From Shinella curvata (GTDB lineage: Bacteria > Pseudomonadota > Alphaproteobacteria > Rhizobiales > Rhizobiaceae): 64,000 bases of DNA. Shown in pieces: positions 17,486-27,202 of the stretch (position 1 is the first letter of the stretch; every line of letters begins with the position of its first letter). Location: assembly GCF_022899935.1 (NCBI RefSeq), contig NZ_JALJCJ010000011.1, positions 1-64,000 on the forward strand, in the 5' to 3' direction. The notes under the pieces are model-generated. The model saw only the letters and a list, made by a program, of their open reading frames with translations, did no database searches and was not told the origin of the DNA. Both the position numbers and the translations under genes were made by a program.

Positions 17486-18493
17486 ATGGCATCGTCAAGC
17501 CGCACGGACGCTTCCGGCGTCACGCGCAAAATGATCCGGCTCGCCGTTGCCGTCATTGTCGTCCTGGTGCTCTATACGGGCGGATGGTTCTACGCGGCAA
17601 GCTGGGTGAAGACGACGCTCGATCGGGAGCTTGCTGCCTCCGAACAGGGCCTGCATTCGGCCTCGTGCAGTAATCTCGATGTACGCGGTTTCCCCTTCCG
17701 CATCGGCCTGTTCTGCGATTCGGTTGCCTTCGACGATCGGGCGACCGGCCTTTCGGCGACATTCGGCGCCCTGCGCTCGGCCGCACAGGTCTACCGGCCG
17801 GGGCATGCGGTTCTCGAGCTCGACGGCCCGGCACAGGTGCGCATCACACCCGATCTGGTCTTCGATGCGGACTGGGACCTGCTCCATGCCAGCGCAACGG
17901 CCTGGATTGATGGTCTCAACCGCGCCTCCGTCGCCTATGACGGGCTGAAGGGCAGGCTGAACGTACCCTCCGAGGGCGTCTCGGTCGGGATTGCCGCCAC
18001 CCATGGCGAAAAGCACGTCCGCCAATCCGGCGATGCACTGGATGTTGCCGCCTCGTTCGATGCGCTTTCGCTCGATCTCGGCGATAGCGTCCTGCCGCCG
18101 CTCGATGTCGCCGTCGATATGACGATTGCCGATGCCGCCCGGTGGATTTCTGCCGAAGGGCCGCCGGCCGATGCGCCGCGGGGTGCAAGTGCGGAGCTGC
18201 GCCGGCTGTCGCTCGATCTCGGCGATGGCAAGGTGATGGCTCTGTCCGGCCCGCTGAAGGTCGGCGACGACGGCTATCTCTCCGGCACACTCGATCTCGA
18301 CATCGCGGGCATATCCGTCTGGCGGGACCGGATTTCCGAGGCATTCCCGGAGATCGCGGAGACGGCGGCGCGAGTGGCGCAGGCAATCGAGGGCCTGTCG
18401 AAGGGCAATGACCGGGCGGTGGTGAAGCTCAAGGTCGAGGATGGCACGGTTTATCTCGGGCTCTTCCCGATTGCCTTCATCCCGCCTTTCTGA
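17486..18493 (+). CDS. DUF2125 family exported protein
   Basis: A 335-aa protein typical of Rhizobiales, with one N-terminal membrane anchor (about residues 14-34) and a beta-rich periplasmic body with repeated 'LDLGD' and 'SGTLDLDIAG' segments. The repeated amphipathic strands recall long lipid-handling beta-groove proteins of the AsmA/TamB class, but this is only an impression. The family has no established function. ATG 17486 has GGAGAA six bases upstream. The stop lies two bases from that of convergent tyrC. Confidence 0.85.
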   Translation: MASSSRTDASGVTRKMIRLAVAVIVVLVLYTGGWFYAASWVKTTLDRELAASEQGLHSASCSNLDVRGFPFRIGLFCDSVAFDDRATGLSATFGALRSAAQVYRPGHAVLELDGPAQVRITPDLVFDADWDLLHASATAWIDGLNRASVAYDGLKGRLNVPSEGVSVGIAATHGEKHVRQSGDALDVAASFDALSLDLGDSVLPPLDVAVDMTIADAARWISAEGPPADAPRGASAELRRLSLDLGDGKVMALSGPLKVGDDGYLSGTLDLDIAGISVWRDRISEAFPEIAETAARVAQAIEGLSKGNDRAVVKLKVEDGTVYLGLFPIAFIPPF

Positions 18494-18495
18494 AA

Positions 18496-19425
18496 TCAGC
18501 GCTTCTTATCTTCAACCGGACGGCCGAAGTTCGGTGCTGCGGTATCCTGGCCGGCGTCGATGATCGAGCGGCGGATGGCGCGGGTGCGGGTGAAGAGGTC
18601 GAAGAGCTTTTCACCGTCCCCCCAGCGGATAGCGCGCTGCAGATAGGCGAGGTCCTCGGAAAAACGCGAGAGCATTTCGAGGATCGCATCCTTGTTGTGC
18701 AGGCAGACATCACGCCACATGGTCGGGTCGGAGGCGGCCAGGCGCGTGAAATCGCGAAAACCCGAAGCCGAATATTTGATGACTTCCGATTCGGTCACCG
18801 TCTCAAGATCGTCGGCCGTGCCGACGATGTTGTAGGCGATGATGTGCGGCAGGTGCGAGACGATGGCGAGCACCTTGTCGTGGTGCTCCGTATCCATCTC
18901 GTCGACCTTGGAGCCGAGCGCCTCCCAGAAGGCGGCGAGCTTGCGCTTGGCGTCCTTGTCCGTGCCGTGCACGGGCGTAAGGATGCACCAGCGGCCCTGG
19001 AAGAGTTCGGCGAAGCCGGCGTCCGGGCCGGAATGCTCCGTGCCGGCGAGGGGGTGGCCGGGAATGAAATGTACGCCCTTCGGGATGTGCGGCAGCATCT
19101 GCGCCACGACCGAGGCCTTGGTGGAGCCGACATCGGTGACGATGGCGCCCTGCTTCAGGTGGGGCGCGATCTCCTCCGCCACCTTGCCCGAGGCGCCGAC
19201 GGGCACCGAGACGATGACCAGATCGGAGCCTTCGACGGCCTTGCCGGCATCGTGCACATAGTCTGTACCGAGTTCCAGCTCCCGCGCGCGATCCAGCGTT
19301 TCCTGGCTGCGGCTGGAAATCGTGACGGTCTTGGCAAGGCCCTTCGCCTTGACGGCGCGGGCGATGGACGAGCCGATGAGGCCGATGCCGATCAGCGTGA
19401 TCTTGTCGAAATGTCCGTCCGTCAT
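18496..19425 (-). CDS. tyrC: Prephenate/arogenate dehydrogenase (cyclohexadienyl dehydrogenase)
   Basis: NAD(P)-dependent oxidative decarboxylation of prephenate or arogenate in tyrosine synthesis. The 309-aa protein has the Rossmann motif GIGLIGSS near the N-terminus and the family catalytic region 'FIPGHPLAGTEHSGPDA', with the conserved His and the Gly-Thr-Glu. It has no chorismate mutase or ACT fusion. AGGGAA precedes the ATG. hisC, which often sits beside tyrC in rhizobia, is absent here; a methyltransferase gene occupies the upstream position. Confidence 0.93.
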   Translation of the reverse strand: MTDGHFDKITLIGIGLIGSSIARAVKAKGLAKTVTISSRSQETLDRARELELGTDYVHDAGKAVEGSDLVIVSVPVGASGKVAEEIAPHLKQGAIVTDVGSTKASVVAQMLPHIPKGVHFIPGHPLAGTEHSGPDAGFAELFQGRWCILTPVHGTDKDAKRKLAAFWEALGSKVDEMDTEHHDKVLAIVSHLPHIIAYNIVGTADDLETVTESEVIKYSASGFRDFTRLAASDPTMWRDVCLHNKDAILEMLSRFSEDLAYLQRAIRWGDGEKLFDLFTRTRAIRRSIIDAGQDTAAPNFGRPVEDKKR

Positions 19426-19488
19426 GCCGTCGTTCCCTAGCCGTGTTCCTGTTGGCTCTAGCGGGCAGGCCCGGTTTTGTCGAGGGGA

Positions 19489-20238
19489 TCAGCGTCCGGC
19501 GCGGTCGCGCGTGGTGGGCACCCCCTGCGGGGCGATGACAGGTACGAAGACGCGGCGCGAGGCGCGGGCGGCGACGGGCAGGCCCTGATACAACCGTTTC
19601 TGTGCCTCCACGATGATGACGCCGGAAAACATCGGCCAGAGCATGCGCCCCATTCTTTCGAAGACACCGCGCAGCTTCAGCACGCTGCGCAATTTCGAGG
19701 GCGGGAAGAAGAGCGCCTCGGCACTGGCGCCGGGGGTGAAGTTGGTTTCGCGCAGCAGCGCGGTGAGCTGACGGCGCGAATAGGGCCGACCGGAGCCGAA
19801 GGGCGTGTGCTCCATGCGCGCCCAGACACCGCGCCGGTTTGGCACGACGATGACGAGCCGCCCGCCCGGCGCCAGCACGCGCCAGAGTTCCTTCATCGTC
19901 TCGCGCGGATTTTCGGCGAATTCCAGCGAATGCACCATCAGCACGCGATCGACGGAGGCGTCCGGCAGCGGCAATTCCTCGTCGAAGACCAGCGCCGTCG
20001 AGGACAGTTCCGACGGCGGCCAGTTCACCGCGCCCTGGCCGGCCGGCATGAAGGCGAAGGTGCGCTCGGTATCGGCGCGGAAACGCTCGAGATAGGGCAC
20101 GGCATAACCGAGTCCCACCAGCCGCTCGTCCGGCAGGCGCGCCCAGAGCGAGGTCAGCGCCATGGAAATCGAATGATCGGCGAGGCGCCCGAGCGGCGAG
20201 TGGTAGAATTCACGGAGGTCGACGATATCTGCATGCAT
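19489..20238 (-). CDS. Class I SAM-dependent methyltransferase (DUF/UbiE-like)
   Basis: A 249-aa protein with a methyltransferase type 11 core: 'LPLPDASVDRVLMVHSLEF' is motif II/III, and 'ELWRVLAPGGRLVIVVPNRRG' is the post-motif usual in UbiE-like enzymes. Motif I is weak ('LVGLGYAVPYLERF'), with the usual GxGxG reduced to GLG. The C-terminus carries a hydrophobic patch and basic tail. The substrate is unknown. ATG 20238 (MHADIVDLREFY) is preferred to 20247. It is divergent from gloB and a small-molecule or glutathione link would be guesswork. Confidence 0.8.
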   Translation of the reverse strand: MHADIVDLREFYHSPLGRLADHSISMALTSLWARLPDERLVGLGYAVPYLERFRADTERTFAFMPAGQGAVNWPPSELSSTALVFDEELPLPDASVDRVLMVHSLEFAENPRETMKELWRVLAPGGRLVIVVPNRRGVWARMEHTPFGSGRPYSRRQLTALLRETNFTPGASAEALFFPPSKLRSVLKLRGVFERMGRMLWPMFSGVIIVEAQKRLYQGLPVAARASRRVFVPVIAPQGVPTTRDRAGR

Positions 20239-20327
20239 GCCCTGCATGTTAGTGGGCGGCCGGTGGACTTCAAGGCCGATTGCCTTACATTCGCGCCAAA
20301 ACCGAACGTCATGCCAAGGACTATGCC

Positions 20328-21098
20328 ATGCCTTCTCTGGAAATCGATCTCTTCGCCTGCCGCAGCGACAATTTCGGCGTGCTGCTGCACGATCCGGTTT
20401 CGGGAGCAACGGCCAGCATCGATGCGCCCGAAGAGCAGGCGATCCTCGATGCGCTGGAGCGACGCGGCTGGGCGCTCAGCCACATCCTCACCACGCACCA
20501 CCACAACGACCATGTGGAGGCCAACCTGGCACTGAAGGCGCGTTTCGGCGTCGAGATCATCGGCCCGGCACGCGAGGCGCCGCGCATTCCGGGCATCGAC
20601 CGCAAGGTGGATGGTGGTGATGTGTTCGACTTCGCCGGCCGGCGCGTCGAGGTCATTCTGACGCCGGGCCATACGCTCGGCCATATCTGCTTCCACCTGC
20701 CGGAGGAGAAGTTGCTCTTCGCTGCCGATACGCTGTTTGCGCTCGGCTGCGGCCGCCTCTTCGAAGGCACGCCGGCGCAGATGTGGGATGCGCTCGCCCG
20801 CCTGGCAAAGCTGCCGGAGGAGACGACGGTCTATTTCGGACATGAATATACGCTGTCCAACGCCCGCTTTGCCCTGACCATCGATCCTGAAAATACGGCA
20901 TTGGTGAGCCGTGTTGCGGAGATCGAGAAGCAGCGTGCTGCCGGTGCCTTCACCGCGCCGACGACGATCGGCCTTGAAAAGGTGAGCAATCCGTTCCTGC
21001 GGGCCGCAGATCCCGCGATCCGCCGCCATCTTGGGATGGAGGGGGCGAGCGATGCCGAAGTCTTCGCGGAGATTCGTGCCCGGAAAGACCGTTTCTGA
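20328..21098 (+). CDS. gloB: Hydroxyacylglutathione hydrolase (glyoxalase II)
   Basis: Hydrolyses S-D-lactoylglutathione to lactate and glutathione, the second step of methylglyoxal detoxification. The metallo-beta-lactamase metal motif is '[12 protein letters not shown]' (THxHxDH). Further metal ligands are the His in 'TPGHTLGH', the Asp in '[13 protein letters not shown]' and the His in 'YFGHEYT'. The length, 256 aa, is normal. AAGGA precedes ATG 20328. The stop lies three bases from the stop of the convergent transporter gene. Confidence 0.95.
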   Translation: MPSLEIDLFACRSDNFGVLLHDPVSGATASIDAPEEQAILDALERRGWALSHILTTHHHNDHVEANLALKARFGVEIIGPAREAPRIPGIDRKVDGGDVFDFAGRRVEVILTPGHTLGHICFHLPEEKLLFAADTLFALGCGRLFEGTPAQMWDALARLAKLPEETTVYFGHEYTLSNARFALTIDPENTALVSRVAEIEKQRAAGAFTAPTTIGLEKVSNPFLRAADPAIRRHLGMEGASDAEVFAEIRARKDRF

Positions 21099-21101
21099 GG
21101 C

Positions 21102-21980
21102 TCAGGCCGGCACAGCGCGTCTGCGAAGGATCATATCCTTGGCGGCGAGTACGGCGCCGCCGGTGACGAGCAGGCAGGCAAGGCCGATGCTCCAGGACGG
21201 TTCGGCAAAGCCGCTGAGGATCAGGACCAGGGTCGAGAGCAGCGGGGCGGCATAGCTGGCCGCGCCCAGAATCTGGATGTCGCCGTTCTTGACGCCGAAA
21301 TCCCAGACATAGAAGGCGGCTCCGACCGGCAAGAGGCCGAGGCCGGCGACGGCGAGCCACTCGAAGCTCGTCTGCGGCCAGATCGTGGTTTCCAGCATCA
21401 GATGGCAGATCAGCGAGAGGATCGACGTGGCGAGGCAGAAGCCGGTCACGACATCGGTCGAAACGGCCTCGAAGCGTCGAGTGGCGAGCGAGTAGCCCGC
21501 CCAGGTGAACGCGCAGAGGAAGGCGGCGCCATAGCCGACGAGATAGGCGCTGTCGAAATCGAAGCCGTTGCGGCCGACGATGAGCGCGGTGCCGCCAAGG
21601 CCGAGCAGCGTGCCGACGACATGGTTCCACTTCAGCGTTTCTCCCGGCAGCAGCGCCGAGCCGGTGACGATGAGCAGCGGCCAGAGATAGGCGATCAGGC
21701 TCGCCTCCACCGCCGGCGCGTTGCGCAGCGCCGTGAAGTAGAGGAAATGATAGCCGAAGAGGCCGAGGATGCCGGTAAGCCAGACTTTTGCCGGCTGCCT
21801 CAGCTTCGCGATGCGCTCGGGCCGCGTTGCCAGCACGAAAAGGCCGGGCAGGCTGCCGATCAGAAAACAGACGGCCGAAAGCTGGAACGGCGGCATTTTC
21901 CCCGAGGCGGCGGTGAAGAGGGCGAGCAGCGCCCACATGAGGATCGCCGTAAAGCCGATCAGGGTTGCACGCGTCTTCAA
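21102..21980 (-). CDS. DMT-superfamily exporter, YddG-like (EamA)
   Basis: Inner-membrane protein of 292 aa with about ten hydrophobic segments in two EamA repeats, as expected of drug/metabolite transporters. The segment 'LRNAPAVEASLIAYLWPLLIV' and the paired tryptophans resemble the YddG aromatic amino-acid exporter branch. The substrate is inferred only from that similarity. It converges with gloB. Confidence 0.85.
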   Translation of the reverse strand: MKTRATLIGFTAILMWALLALFTAASGKMPPFQLSAVCFLIGSLPGLFVLATRPERIAKLRQPAKVWLTGILGLFGYHFLYFTALRNAPAVEASLIAYLWPLLIVTGSALLPGETLKWNHVVGTLLGLGGTALIVGRNGFDFDSAYLVGYGAAFLCAFTWAGYSLATRRFEAVSTDVVTGFCLATSILSLICHLMLETTIWPQTSFEWLAVAGLGLLPVGAAFYVWDFGVKNGDIQILGAASYAAPLLSTLVLILSGFAEPSWSIGLACLLVTGGAVLAAKDMILRRRAVPA

Positions 21981-22018
21981 GGCCGGTCACTCCACGGGTC
22001 GCGACCCCTGGAGCGATG

Positions 22019-22810
22019 TCATTCGCCGAAGCGCGTGGCCGAGACGGTGACAGGGCCGAGCGAGGTCGGAATCTTCACATAGACCGGAGCATATACATTC
22101 GCCGCCTCGGCCTTGGCAAACCAGATTTCCATCGTGCTCAGCTTGCGCAGATATTCCACGTCGTGACGGCCCTTGCGGTAGCCGGACTTGGGCACGAAGC
22201 GGATGCCGCAGACGACGGCATCGCCTTCAAAACCCTTTGTGGAATAGGGTCTGGTGCCCTTGGAGCTCAGCTTCAGGTCCATGCGGGACTCGCCGTCGAA
22301 GATCGGCAGCGTCTTGGGGCAGACGCGGCCGCTGGCGGGAATGATGAGGCCGGAAATCGGATCGAGAACCGCACGCATGTCGGCCTTGGAAACGGCGACC
22401 CAGTTCTTCGGCTTCTTGCGGGGCGGCGTCATGCTGGCGGTGACAACATTGCCGTTGCGGAAAGTGACGTCGATGGCGCGGCTGCGTTTGCCGCTCCGAT
22501 AATCGACGCTGTAGCTGGTGGCGTGCAACCTGCCACGACTGACGATACCGGAAACCGATGTCGAGCCGTGGGTGCTGGAGAAGATGTCGGCAAGGCCTGC
22601 CGATTGCATGCTGCCGGAAATCTTGTAGCGGTCGCCGTTGAACTGCGAGCGGAAGGTGGCGGTCGCGACCGGCAGGCCGGACAGGCGGATGCTGTAATCC
22701 GTGCGGTGCTCGATTTCGGCCGAGGTGGCGGGCGCTGCGCTCACGGCATAGAGAAGCGACAGAGCCGCACCAGCAATCCAAGTCTGCCCGTTCATCCTGA
22801 CGACTCCCAT
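22019..22810 (-). CDS. DUF3108 family periplasmic protein
   Basis: A 263-aa secreted protein with signal peptide 'WIAGAALSLLYAVSAAPATSA' and a beta-rich DUF3108 body starting 'EIEHRTDYSIRLSGLPVATATF'. The family's function is unknown. It lies divergently from rpmB, an arrangement I believe is conserved in Rhizobiales. ATG 22810 has AGGCGGAG about 7 nt upstream; ATG 22795 is an alternative with GGGAG nine bases away. The final residues (SATRFGE) follow a conserved 'YVKIPTSLGPVTV' strand. Confidence 0.85.
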   Translation of the reverse strand: MGVVRMNGQTWIAGAALSLLYAVSAAPATSAEIEHRTDYSIRLSGLPVATATFRSQFNGDRYKISGSMQSAGLADIFSSTHGSTSVSGIVSRGRLHATSYSVDYRSGKRSRAIDVTFRNGNVVTASMTPPRKKPKNWVAVSKADMRAVLDPISGLIIPASGRVCPKTLPIFDGESRMDLKLSSKGTRPYSTKGFEGDAVVCGIRFVPKSGYRKGRHDVEYLRKLSTMEIWFAKAEAANVYAPVYVKIPTSLGPVTVSATRFGE

Positions 22811-22934
22811 TGAGACGCTCCGCCTAATCGGCCAATGCGGCGATTCTACGCCGTGGCCCAATCCTGATGTCGTTGCTATTGCCTGCAAATCATGGCTTTT
22901 GGCAACTGAATTCAGGCTGAACGGCAGGTTTGGC

Positions 22935-22963
22935 TTGACGTCGCCGGTGAGTGTGACTATAGA
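22935..22963 (+). promoter_or_regulatory. Sigma-70-type promoter for rpmB
   Basis: TTGACG (22935-22940), a 17-bp spacer and TATAGA (22958-22963) form a near-consensus housekeeping promoter 90 bp upstream of the rpmB ATG. Strength and spacing fit a ribosomal protein gene. Confidence 0.82.
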
Positions 22964-23052
22964 ACCGCGACTTCTCAAAAAGGCCAGATGGACTGCGGCC
23001 GGTTTCGGTGCCGGAAACGTATTGTCCAGAACCAAGAAAAAATAGGTGTACC

Positions 23053-23346
23053 ATGTCCCGTAGTTGCGAATTGACCGGCAAGGGCGTCCAGTCGGGCAAC
23101 AATGTGAGCCACGCAAACAACAAGACGAAGCGCCGGTTCCTGCCGAACCTGTGCAGTGTCACGCTGATTTCCGACGCCCTCGGCCAGCGTTTCCGTCTTC
23201 GCGTTTCCGCTGCTGCCCTGCGTTCCGTCGAGCACCGCGGTGGCCTCGATGCCTTCCTCCTGAAGGCTGAAGAAAACGAACTGTCGATGCGCGCTCGTCT
23301 GCTGCGCCGCCAGATCGCCAAGAAGACCGCTGCCGCTGCTGCCTGA
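23053..23346 (+). CDS. rpmB: 50S ribosomal protein L28
   Basis: A 97-aa ribosomal protein with the canonical start [10 protein letters not shown] and the '[19 protein letters not shown]' core that binds 23S rRNA. The C-terminal '[13 protein letters not shown]' plus an Ala tail is the alphaproteobacterial extension. ATG 23053 was chosen for the conserved N-terminus. Unlike in gammaproteobacteria, rpmG does not follow; the next gene is the queuosine-precursor transporter. Confidence 0.97.
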   Translation: MSRSCELTGKGVQSGNNVSHANNKTKRRFLPNLCSVTLISDALGQRFRLRVSAAALRSVEHRGGLDAFLLKAEENELSMRARLLRRQIAKKTAAAAA

Positions 23347-23473
23347 TTTCAGGCATTAAGCCAGATCGTTTTCATTGAGGCTTGACCGGTTTCCGGGCAG
23401 GCCTCAATGCTTTGCGCTGATATCATGCAATTTCAGGCGAGGCATCGCTTCGGAATTGTCCAGAGCACTCCAA

Positions 23474-23506
23474 CTGGTGGCATCACCCAGGATAAAAAAA
23501 TGCTAG
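23474..23506 (+). promoter_or_regulatory. preQ1-I-like riboswitch overlapping the yhhQ start codon
   Basis: A 33-nt element fits the minimal preQ1-I pseudoknot. P1 is CTGG (23474-23477) with CCAG (23487-23490). The loop TGGCATCAC ends in a cytosine (23486) at the ligand-reading position, just 5' of the P1 3' strand. An A-rich L3 follows (23493-23500). P2 pairs GGCA (23479-23482) with TGCT (23501-23504), the latter including the TG of the ATG. P1 also covers part of the AGGA ribosome site (23489-23492). Compared with the Thermoanaerobacter tengcongensis aptamer from memory, the stem, loop end (UCAC versus UAAC) and A-rich tail match. The downstream gene transports queuosine precursors, a known partner of this class. 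Confidence 0.62.
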
Positions 23507-24138
23507 CGAACCGCATTACCCTTCTCTACGTCCTCCTGATGACGGCCGTCGTCGTCGCCTCCAACGTGCTTGTGCAATATCCCCTTTCGGGCGAGTTGCT
23601 GGGCATCAATCTCGGCGACCTCCTGACCTATGGTGCCTTCACCTATCCGGTCGCCTTCCTTATCACCGACCTCACCAACCGCCAGTTCGGCCCGCGCGTT
23701 GCACGCCGCGTCGTTGCAGCCGGTTTTCTGGTCGCCGTGGTCTTCTCCTTTGCCGTCGCCTCGCCGCGGATCGCCATCGCCTCCGGTTCGGCCTTCCTGC
23801 TTGGCCAGCTGCTCGATATCTCGGTGTTCAACAAGCTGCGCCGGCAGACCTGGTGGCGCGCGCCGCTCTTCGCCTCGCTGTTCGGCTCGGTGCTGGACAC
23901 GCTGGTCTTCTTCTCCTTCGCCTTCGCGCCGGTCTTTTCGATCTTCGGCCCGAACGATGCCTTCGCCATCGAATGGGCACCGATTCTCGGCGTTCTCACC
24001 ACGGAAGCCCCACGCTGGATGTCCTGGGCGCTTGGCGATTTCAGCGTGAAGGTGCTGGTCGGCTTCGTCATGCTGCTGCCTTACGGGGCGCTGATGAGCA
24101 GGCTGAAGCCGATGCCGGGTATCGAGAAGGCAGCCTGA
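23500..24138 (+). CDS. yhhQ: Queuosine precursor transporter (YhhQ/VUT family, COG1738)
   Basis: Inner-membrane importer of preQ0/preQ1 for tRNA queuosine. The 212-aa protein has about six membrane segments and the family motifs 'TYPVAFLITDLTNRQFGPRVARRVV' and 'DTLVFFSFAF', with the conserved Asp and Asn residues. ATG 23500 (MLANRITLLYVLLM) has AGGA seven bases upstream; the in-frame ATG at 23407 would put 31 extra residues over the riboswitch-like element. The gene stands alone downstream of rpmB. Confidence 0.92.
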   Translation: MLANRITLLYVLLMTAVVVASNVLVQYPLSGELLGINLGDLLTYGAFTYPVAFLITDLTNRQFGPRVARRVVAAGFLVAVVFSFAVASPRIAIASGSAFLLGQLLDISVFNKLRRQTWWRAPLFASLFGSVLDTLVFFSFAFAPVFSIFGPNDAFAIEWAPILGVLTTEAPRWMSWALGDFSVKVLVGFVMLLPYGALMSRLKPMPGIEKAA

Positions 24139-24170
24139 GCGGCGGCCTTCGCCACACCCACCGTCGTCAT

Positions 24171-24191
24171 CCTCGGGTTTTTAACCCGAGG
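24171..24191. repeat. Palindromic extragenic element between convergent genes
   Basis: Perfect 9-bp stem CCTCGGGTT / AACCCGAGG with a TTT loop, in the 123-bp gap between the ends of yhhQ and the phytase-like gene. Palindromes with a CCTCGGG core are common in rhizobial intergenic regions. There is no T-run, so it is not a standard terminator, although it could stop transcription from both sides weakly. Confidence 0.6.
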
Positions 24192-24261
24192 GTCGACCAT
24201 GATGGAGGAGAGGGCGGTGCGCTTCTAGCACCAGCGGGCCGCCCGCCCGTACCGGTGGCTT

Positions 24262-25296
24262 TTATTTTGCCTGGGGCAGGCGGAATTCCAGCATCAGATT
24301 GCGCTGAAGAATGGAATGGTTGTCGTCGGAGACGACGATGATGCGGATGTCGTCGTCCGCCATCTTCACGACGTCGAGGCCTTCCATGTTGTCGATCTGG
24401 TGGCTGAGGTCTACGTCGATCAGCACATCGCCGTCGACAACGGCGCCCGGACGGATTTTCGTGCCGTCGATGCGGCGTATGCGCATGCCGACACCGTCGG
24501 ACAGGCGGAAACGGCGCTCCAGCAGCAGCATGTCGCCATCGGGTAGAAAGGCGCCGTCCGTGATGTCCCACGGGTCATTGCGAACGACGGCAAAGGGACC
24601 GGCCAGCGGACCGTCCAGAACAGCGGCAAGCACATTGCCATCGGCGTCGAGGCTGCGTTCGGTGACGGCGACAAGCGTGGCCCCGAGCGGCCCTGTCTCC
24701 GGCGACATGGCAAGGGTTTCCATGCCCTGATTGTTACGCATCTCCTTGCGCGGGAAGGGCAGCGGGAGTGAGCGGGTCGGCCGGGCGCCCATGAAGCCGG
24801 GATCCGGGTAGGCATCGATGCGGTGGAAGACCTCGTAGCTGACGAAGACCTCGCCCTTGCCGATGGCGAGCCCCTCGGCATCCATCTGGTACTTGACGTT
24901 TTCGTCCTGTCCCGCGCTGTTGAACATGGAGCGGGTCTTGAGGTCCGCCAAGCCGCTCAGCCGCCCTTCGTCATCGCGTTCGATGCGGCCGGTCAGCCAG
25001 TGACCCGTGTCCAGGACGGCGACGAACGTTTGGTGGTCTTCGCGAAACCGGATGGCCGAGAGGGCGCCGAGCAGCGGGTTGCTCGAGGAGTAGCCGATGC
25101 CGCCGAGGAATTCGAGCTTGCCGAAGATACGCTTGTCCGAACCTATGGCGAATTCGGAGAAGGCGCGGTTGACGACGGGAAGGCTGACGATATCGGCGGT
25201 GGCGAGCCCGACAAGCGACAGGGAAAACATGGCGGACAGGGCGATGCCCCGCAGGAGGCCCGCATTGCGTCGCCGTGGCTTGCGTTCAGCCGGCAC
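24262..25296 (-). CDS. Phytase-like esterase domain protein (pfam13449 type), exported
   Basis: Beta-propeller-like protein of about 344 aa. An N-terminal basic stretch and hydrophobic segment ('[18 protein letters not shown]') make a signal peptide. The body has family segments '[25 protein letters not shown]' and '[25 protein letters not shown]'. Related proteins are named esterase-like activity of phytase family, and actual substrates are not known. Start choice is uncertain: GTG 25296 ([13 protein letters not shown]) is within the end of cobT, and TTG 25338 is also open; neither has a good ribosome site. The overlap with cobT implies co-transcription with the cobS-cobT operon. Confidence 0.78.
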   Translation of the reverse strand: MPAERKPRRRNAGLLRGIALSAMFSLSLVGLATADIVSLPVVNRAFSEFAIGSDKRIFGKLEFLGGIGYSSSNPLLGALSAIRFREDHQTFVAVLDTGHWLTGRIERDDEGRLSGLADLKTRSMFNSAGQDENVKYQMDAEGLAIGKGEVFVSYEVFHRIDAYPDPGFMGARPTRSLPLPFPRKEMRNNQGMETLAMSPETGPLGATLVAVTERSLDADGNVLAAVLDGPLAGPFAVVRNDPWDITDGAFLPDGDMLLLERRFRLSDGVGMRIRRIDGTKIRPGAVVDGDVLIDVDLSHQIDNMEGLDVVKMADDDIRIIVVSDDNHSILQRNLMLEFRLPQAK

Positions 25297-27187
25297 GGCG
25301 ACGACCGGCGGGACGCCGGCTGGTCGATTCGTCGGCAAAGAGCGAGGCGAGTTGCTCGGTCATGGCGCCGGCCAGTTCGTCCGCGTCGACGATGGTGACG
25401 GCGCGGCGATAGTAGCGCGTCACGTCATGGCCGATGCCGATCGCCAGAAGCTCGACCGGCGAGCGTGTCTCGATCTGTTCGATGACGGCGCGCAGATGCC
25501 GCTCCAGATAGTTGCCGGGGTTCACCGACAGTGTCGAATCGTCGACCGGCGCACCGTCCGAGATCATCATCAGGATGCGGCGCTGCTCGGGGCGGGCCAA
25601 AAGACGGTCATGCGCCCAGATCAGCGCCTCGCCGTCGATGTTTTCCTTGAGCAGGCCTTCGCGCATCATCAGGCCGAGATTGCGGCGCGCGCGGCGCCAC
25701 GGCGCATCGGCGCTCTTGTAGATGATGTGGCGCAGGTCGTTGAGGCGGCCGGGGGATTGCGGCTTGCCGCTGCCCAGCCACTTCTCGCGCGACTGGCCGC
25801 CCTTCCAGGCCTTGGTGGTGAAGCCGAGGATTTCGACCTTCACGCCGCAACGCTCCAGCGTACGCGCGAGGATATCGGCGCAGGTGGCGGCAACGGTGAT
25901 CGGCCGGCCGCGCATGGAGCCGGAATTGTCGATGAGCAGCGTCACGACCGTATCGCGGAAGGTGGTGTCCTTCTCGCGCTTGAAGGAGAGCGGCTGCATC
26001 GGATCGATGATGATGCGTTGCAGGCGGGCGCTGTCGAGATAACCCTCTTCGAGGTCGAATTCCCAGGCGCGGTTCTGCTGCGCCATCAGGCGGCGCTGCA
26101 GGCGATTGGCGAGGCGGCCGACTGCGCCCTGAAGATGAGCGAGCTGTTTGTCGAGGAAGGCGCGCAGGCGGTCGAGTTCCGCCTCGTCGCAGAGTTCTTC
26201 CGCGGTGATCGTCTCGTCGAATTCCTGCGTGAAGACGCCGTAATCGACCTTCTCGTTGAAATCGGAGAAAGGCTGGTTCGGGCGGCGCACTTCGCCGGGC
26301 TTTTCCGTCTCGTCGCCATCGTCGTCGACGAGGTCGTCGTCGGAGATCTCCGCGCCGTCCATCTCGCCTTCGTCCATCTGCTCGTCGGACGTTTCGTTCT
26401 CGTCGGCGGGTGCCGAGTCGTCGCCGGCCTCTTCCTGGCTGTTGTTGTCTTCCTGCTCGTCGCTGCGCGGCTGGTTCTCGTCCTCGGGCGTCTCGGAATC
26501 GTCCGGCTCGCTTTCATCCTCGCCGTACTGTTCGGCGACGTTCATCGAGGCGAGCATGTTGCGCACGACGCGCGAGAAAGCCTGCTGGTCGTTGATGGCG
26601 GCGGTGAGGCCTTCCATGTCCCTGCCGGCCTTTTCCGTGATGAAGTCGCGCCAGAGATCGAGCACCTGCCCGGCGGAGGCGGGCGGGGCCTGTCCGGTCA
26701 GCTTTTCGCGGACGATAAGGGCAACCGCCTCCTCGAGCGGTGCGTCGGCCTGGCGGGCTATCGCGCCGAAATTGGCCTTGGCGTATTTCTCCGTCAGCAT
26801 GACGCTAAGGTTCTGCGCCATGCCCTGCATGCGGTTCGAGCCGATCGCTTCGACGCGCGCCTGCTCGACGGCGTCGAAGATTGCACGGGCGTCCGCACCC
26901 TGTGGCGACATGGTCGCGTGGATGCGGGCGTCGTGGCAGGCCTTGCGCAGCGCCATGGAGTCGCCGAGGCCGCGGGTGATCGCGACTTCGGTCGGTGAGG
27001 GGCGCTTGGAAAGTTCCGGCAGGCGGATACGCTCGCCGGTCATGCCGGGACGCTCGTTGGCGAAGGAAACCTCCACCTCGCCGTCGCCGGCCACGGCGCG
27101 CACGCAACCGCTTACGGCGCGGCGGAACGGCTCCATGTCGACCACGCCGCCGGGCCTCGGCTTCGAATTGTCACCGCGAGCTGCCAT
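25286..27187 (-). CDS. cobT: Cobaltochelatase subunit CobT
   Basis: Part of the aerobic CobNST cobaltochelatase, which inserts cobalt into hydrogenobyrinic acid a,c-diamide for B12. The 633-aa protein has an N-terminal helical domain, a long acidic linker (about residues 225-300, rich in Glu/Asp), and a C-terminal von Willebrand A-like domain with the MIDAS motif [10 protein letters not shown]. CobT forms a chaperone ring with the AAA+ CobS. It lies 15 bp after cobS. CobN is not in the window. Confidence 0.96.
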   Translation of the reverse strand: MAARGDNSKPRPGGVVDMEPFRRAVSGCVRAVAGDGEVEVSFANERPGMTGERIRLPELSKRPSPTEVAITRGLGDSMALRKACHDARIHATMSPQGADARAIFDAVEQARVEAIGSNRMQGMAQNLSVMLTEKYAKANFGAIARQADAPLEEAVALIVREKLTGQAPPASAGQVLDLWRDFITEKAGRDMEGLTAAINDQQAFSRVVRNMLASMNVAEQYGEDESEPDDSETPEDENQPRSDEQEDNNSQEEAGDDSAPADENETSDEQMDEGEMDGAEISDDDLVDDDGDETEKPGEVRRPNQPFSDFNEKVDYGVFTQEFDETITAEELCDEAELDRLRAFLDKQLAHLQGAVGRLANRLQRRLMAQQNRAWEFDLEEGYLDSARLQRIIIDPMQPLSFKREKDTTFRDTVVTLLIDNSGSMRGRPITVAATCADILARTLERCGVKVEILGFTTKAWKGGQSREKWLGSGKPQSPGRLNDLRHIIYKSADAPWRRARRNLGLMMREGLLKENIDGEALIWAHDRLLARPEQRRILMMISDGAPVDDSTLSVNPGNYLERHLRAVIEQIETRSPVELLAIGIGHDVTRYYRRAVTIVDADELAGAMTEQLASLFADESTSRRPAGRRRAG

Positions 27188-27202
27188 GCGCTTTACCGGG
27201 CC

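Noticed and set aside
19489-20238. A glutathione- or methylglyoxal-specific role for the methyltransferase beside gloB
   Set aside because: The only support is divergence from gloB; motif I is weak and substrate residues are unknown.
25097-26998. A 633-codon plus-strand frame antisense to cobT
   Set aside because: Shadow of CobT's codon bias; the acidic linker gives a false hydrophobic run. No ribosome site or family features.
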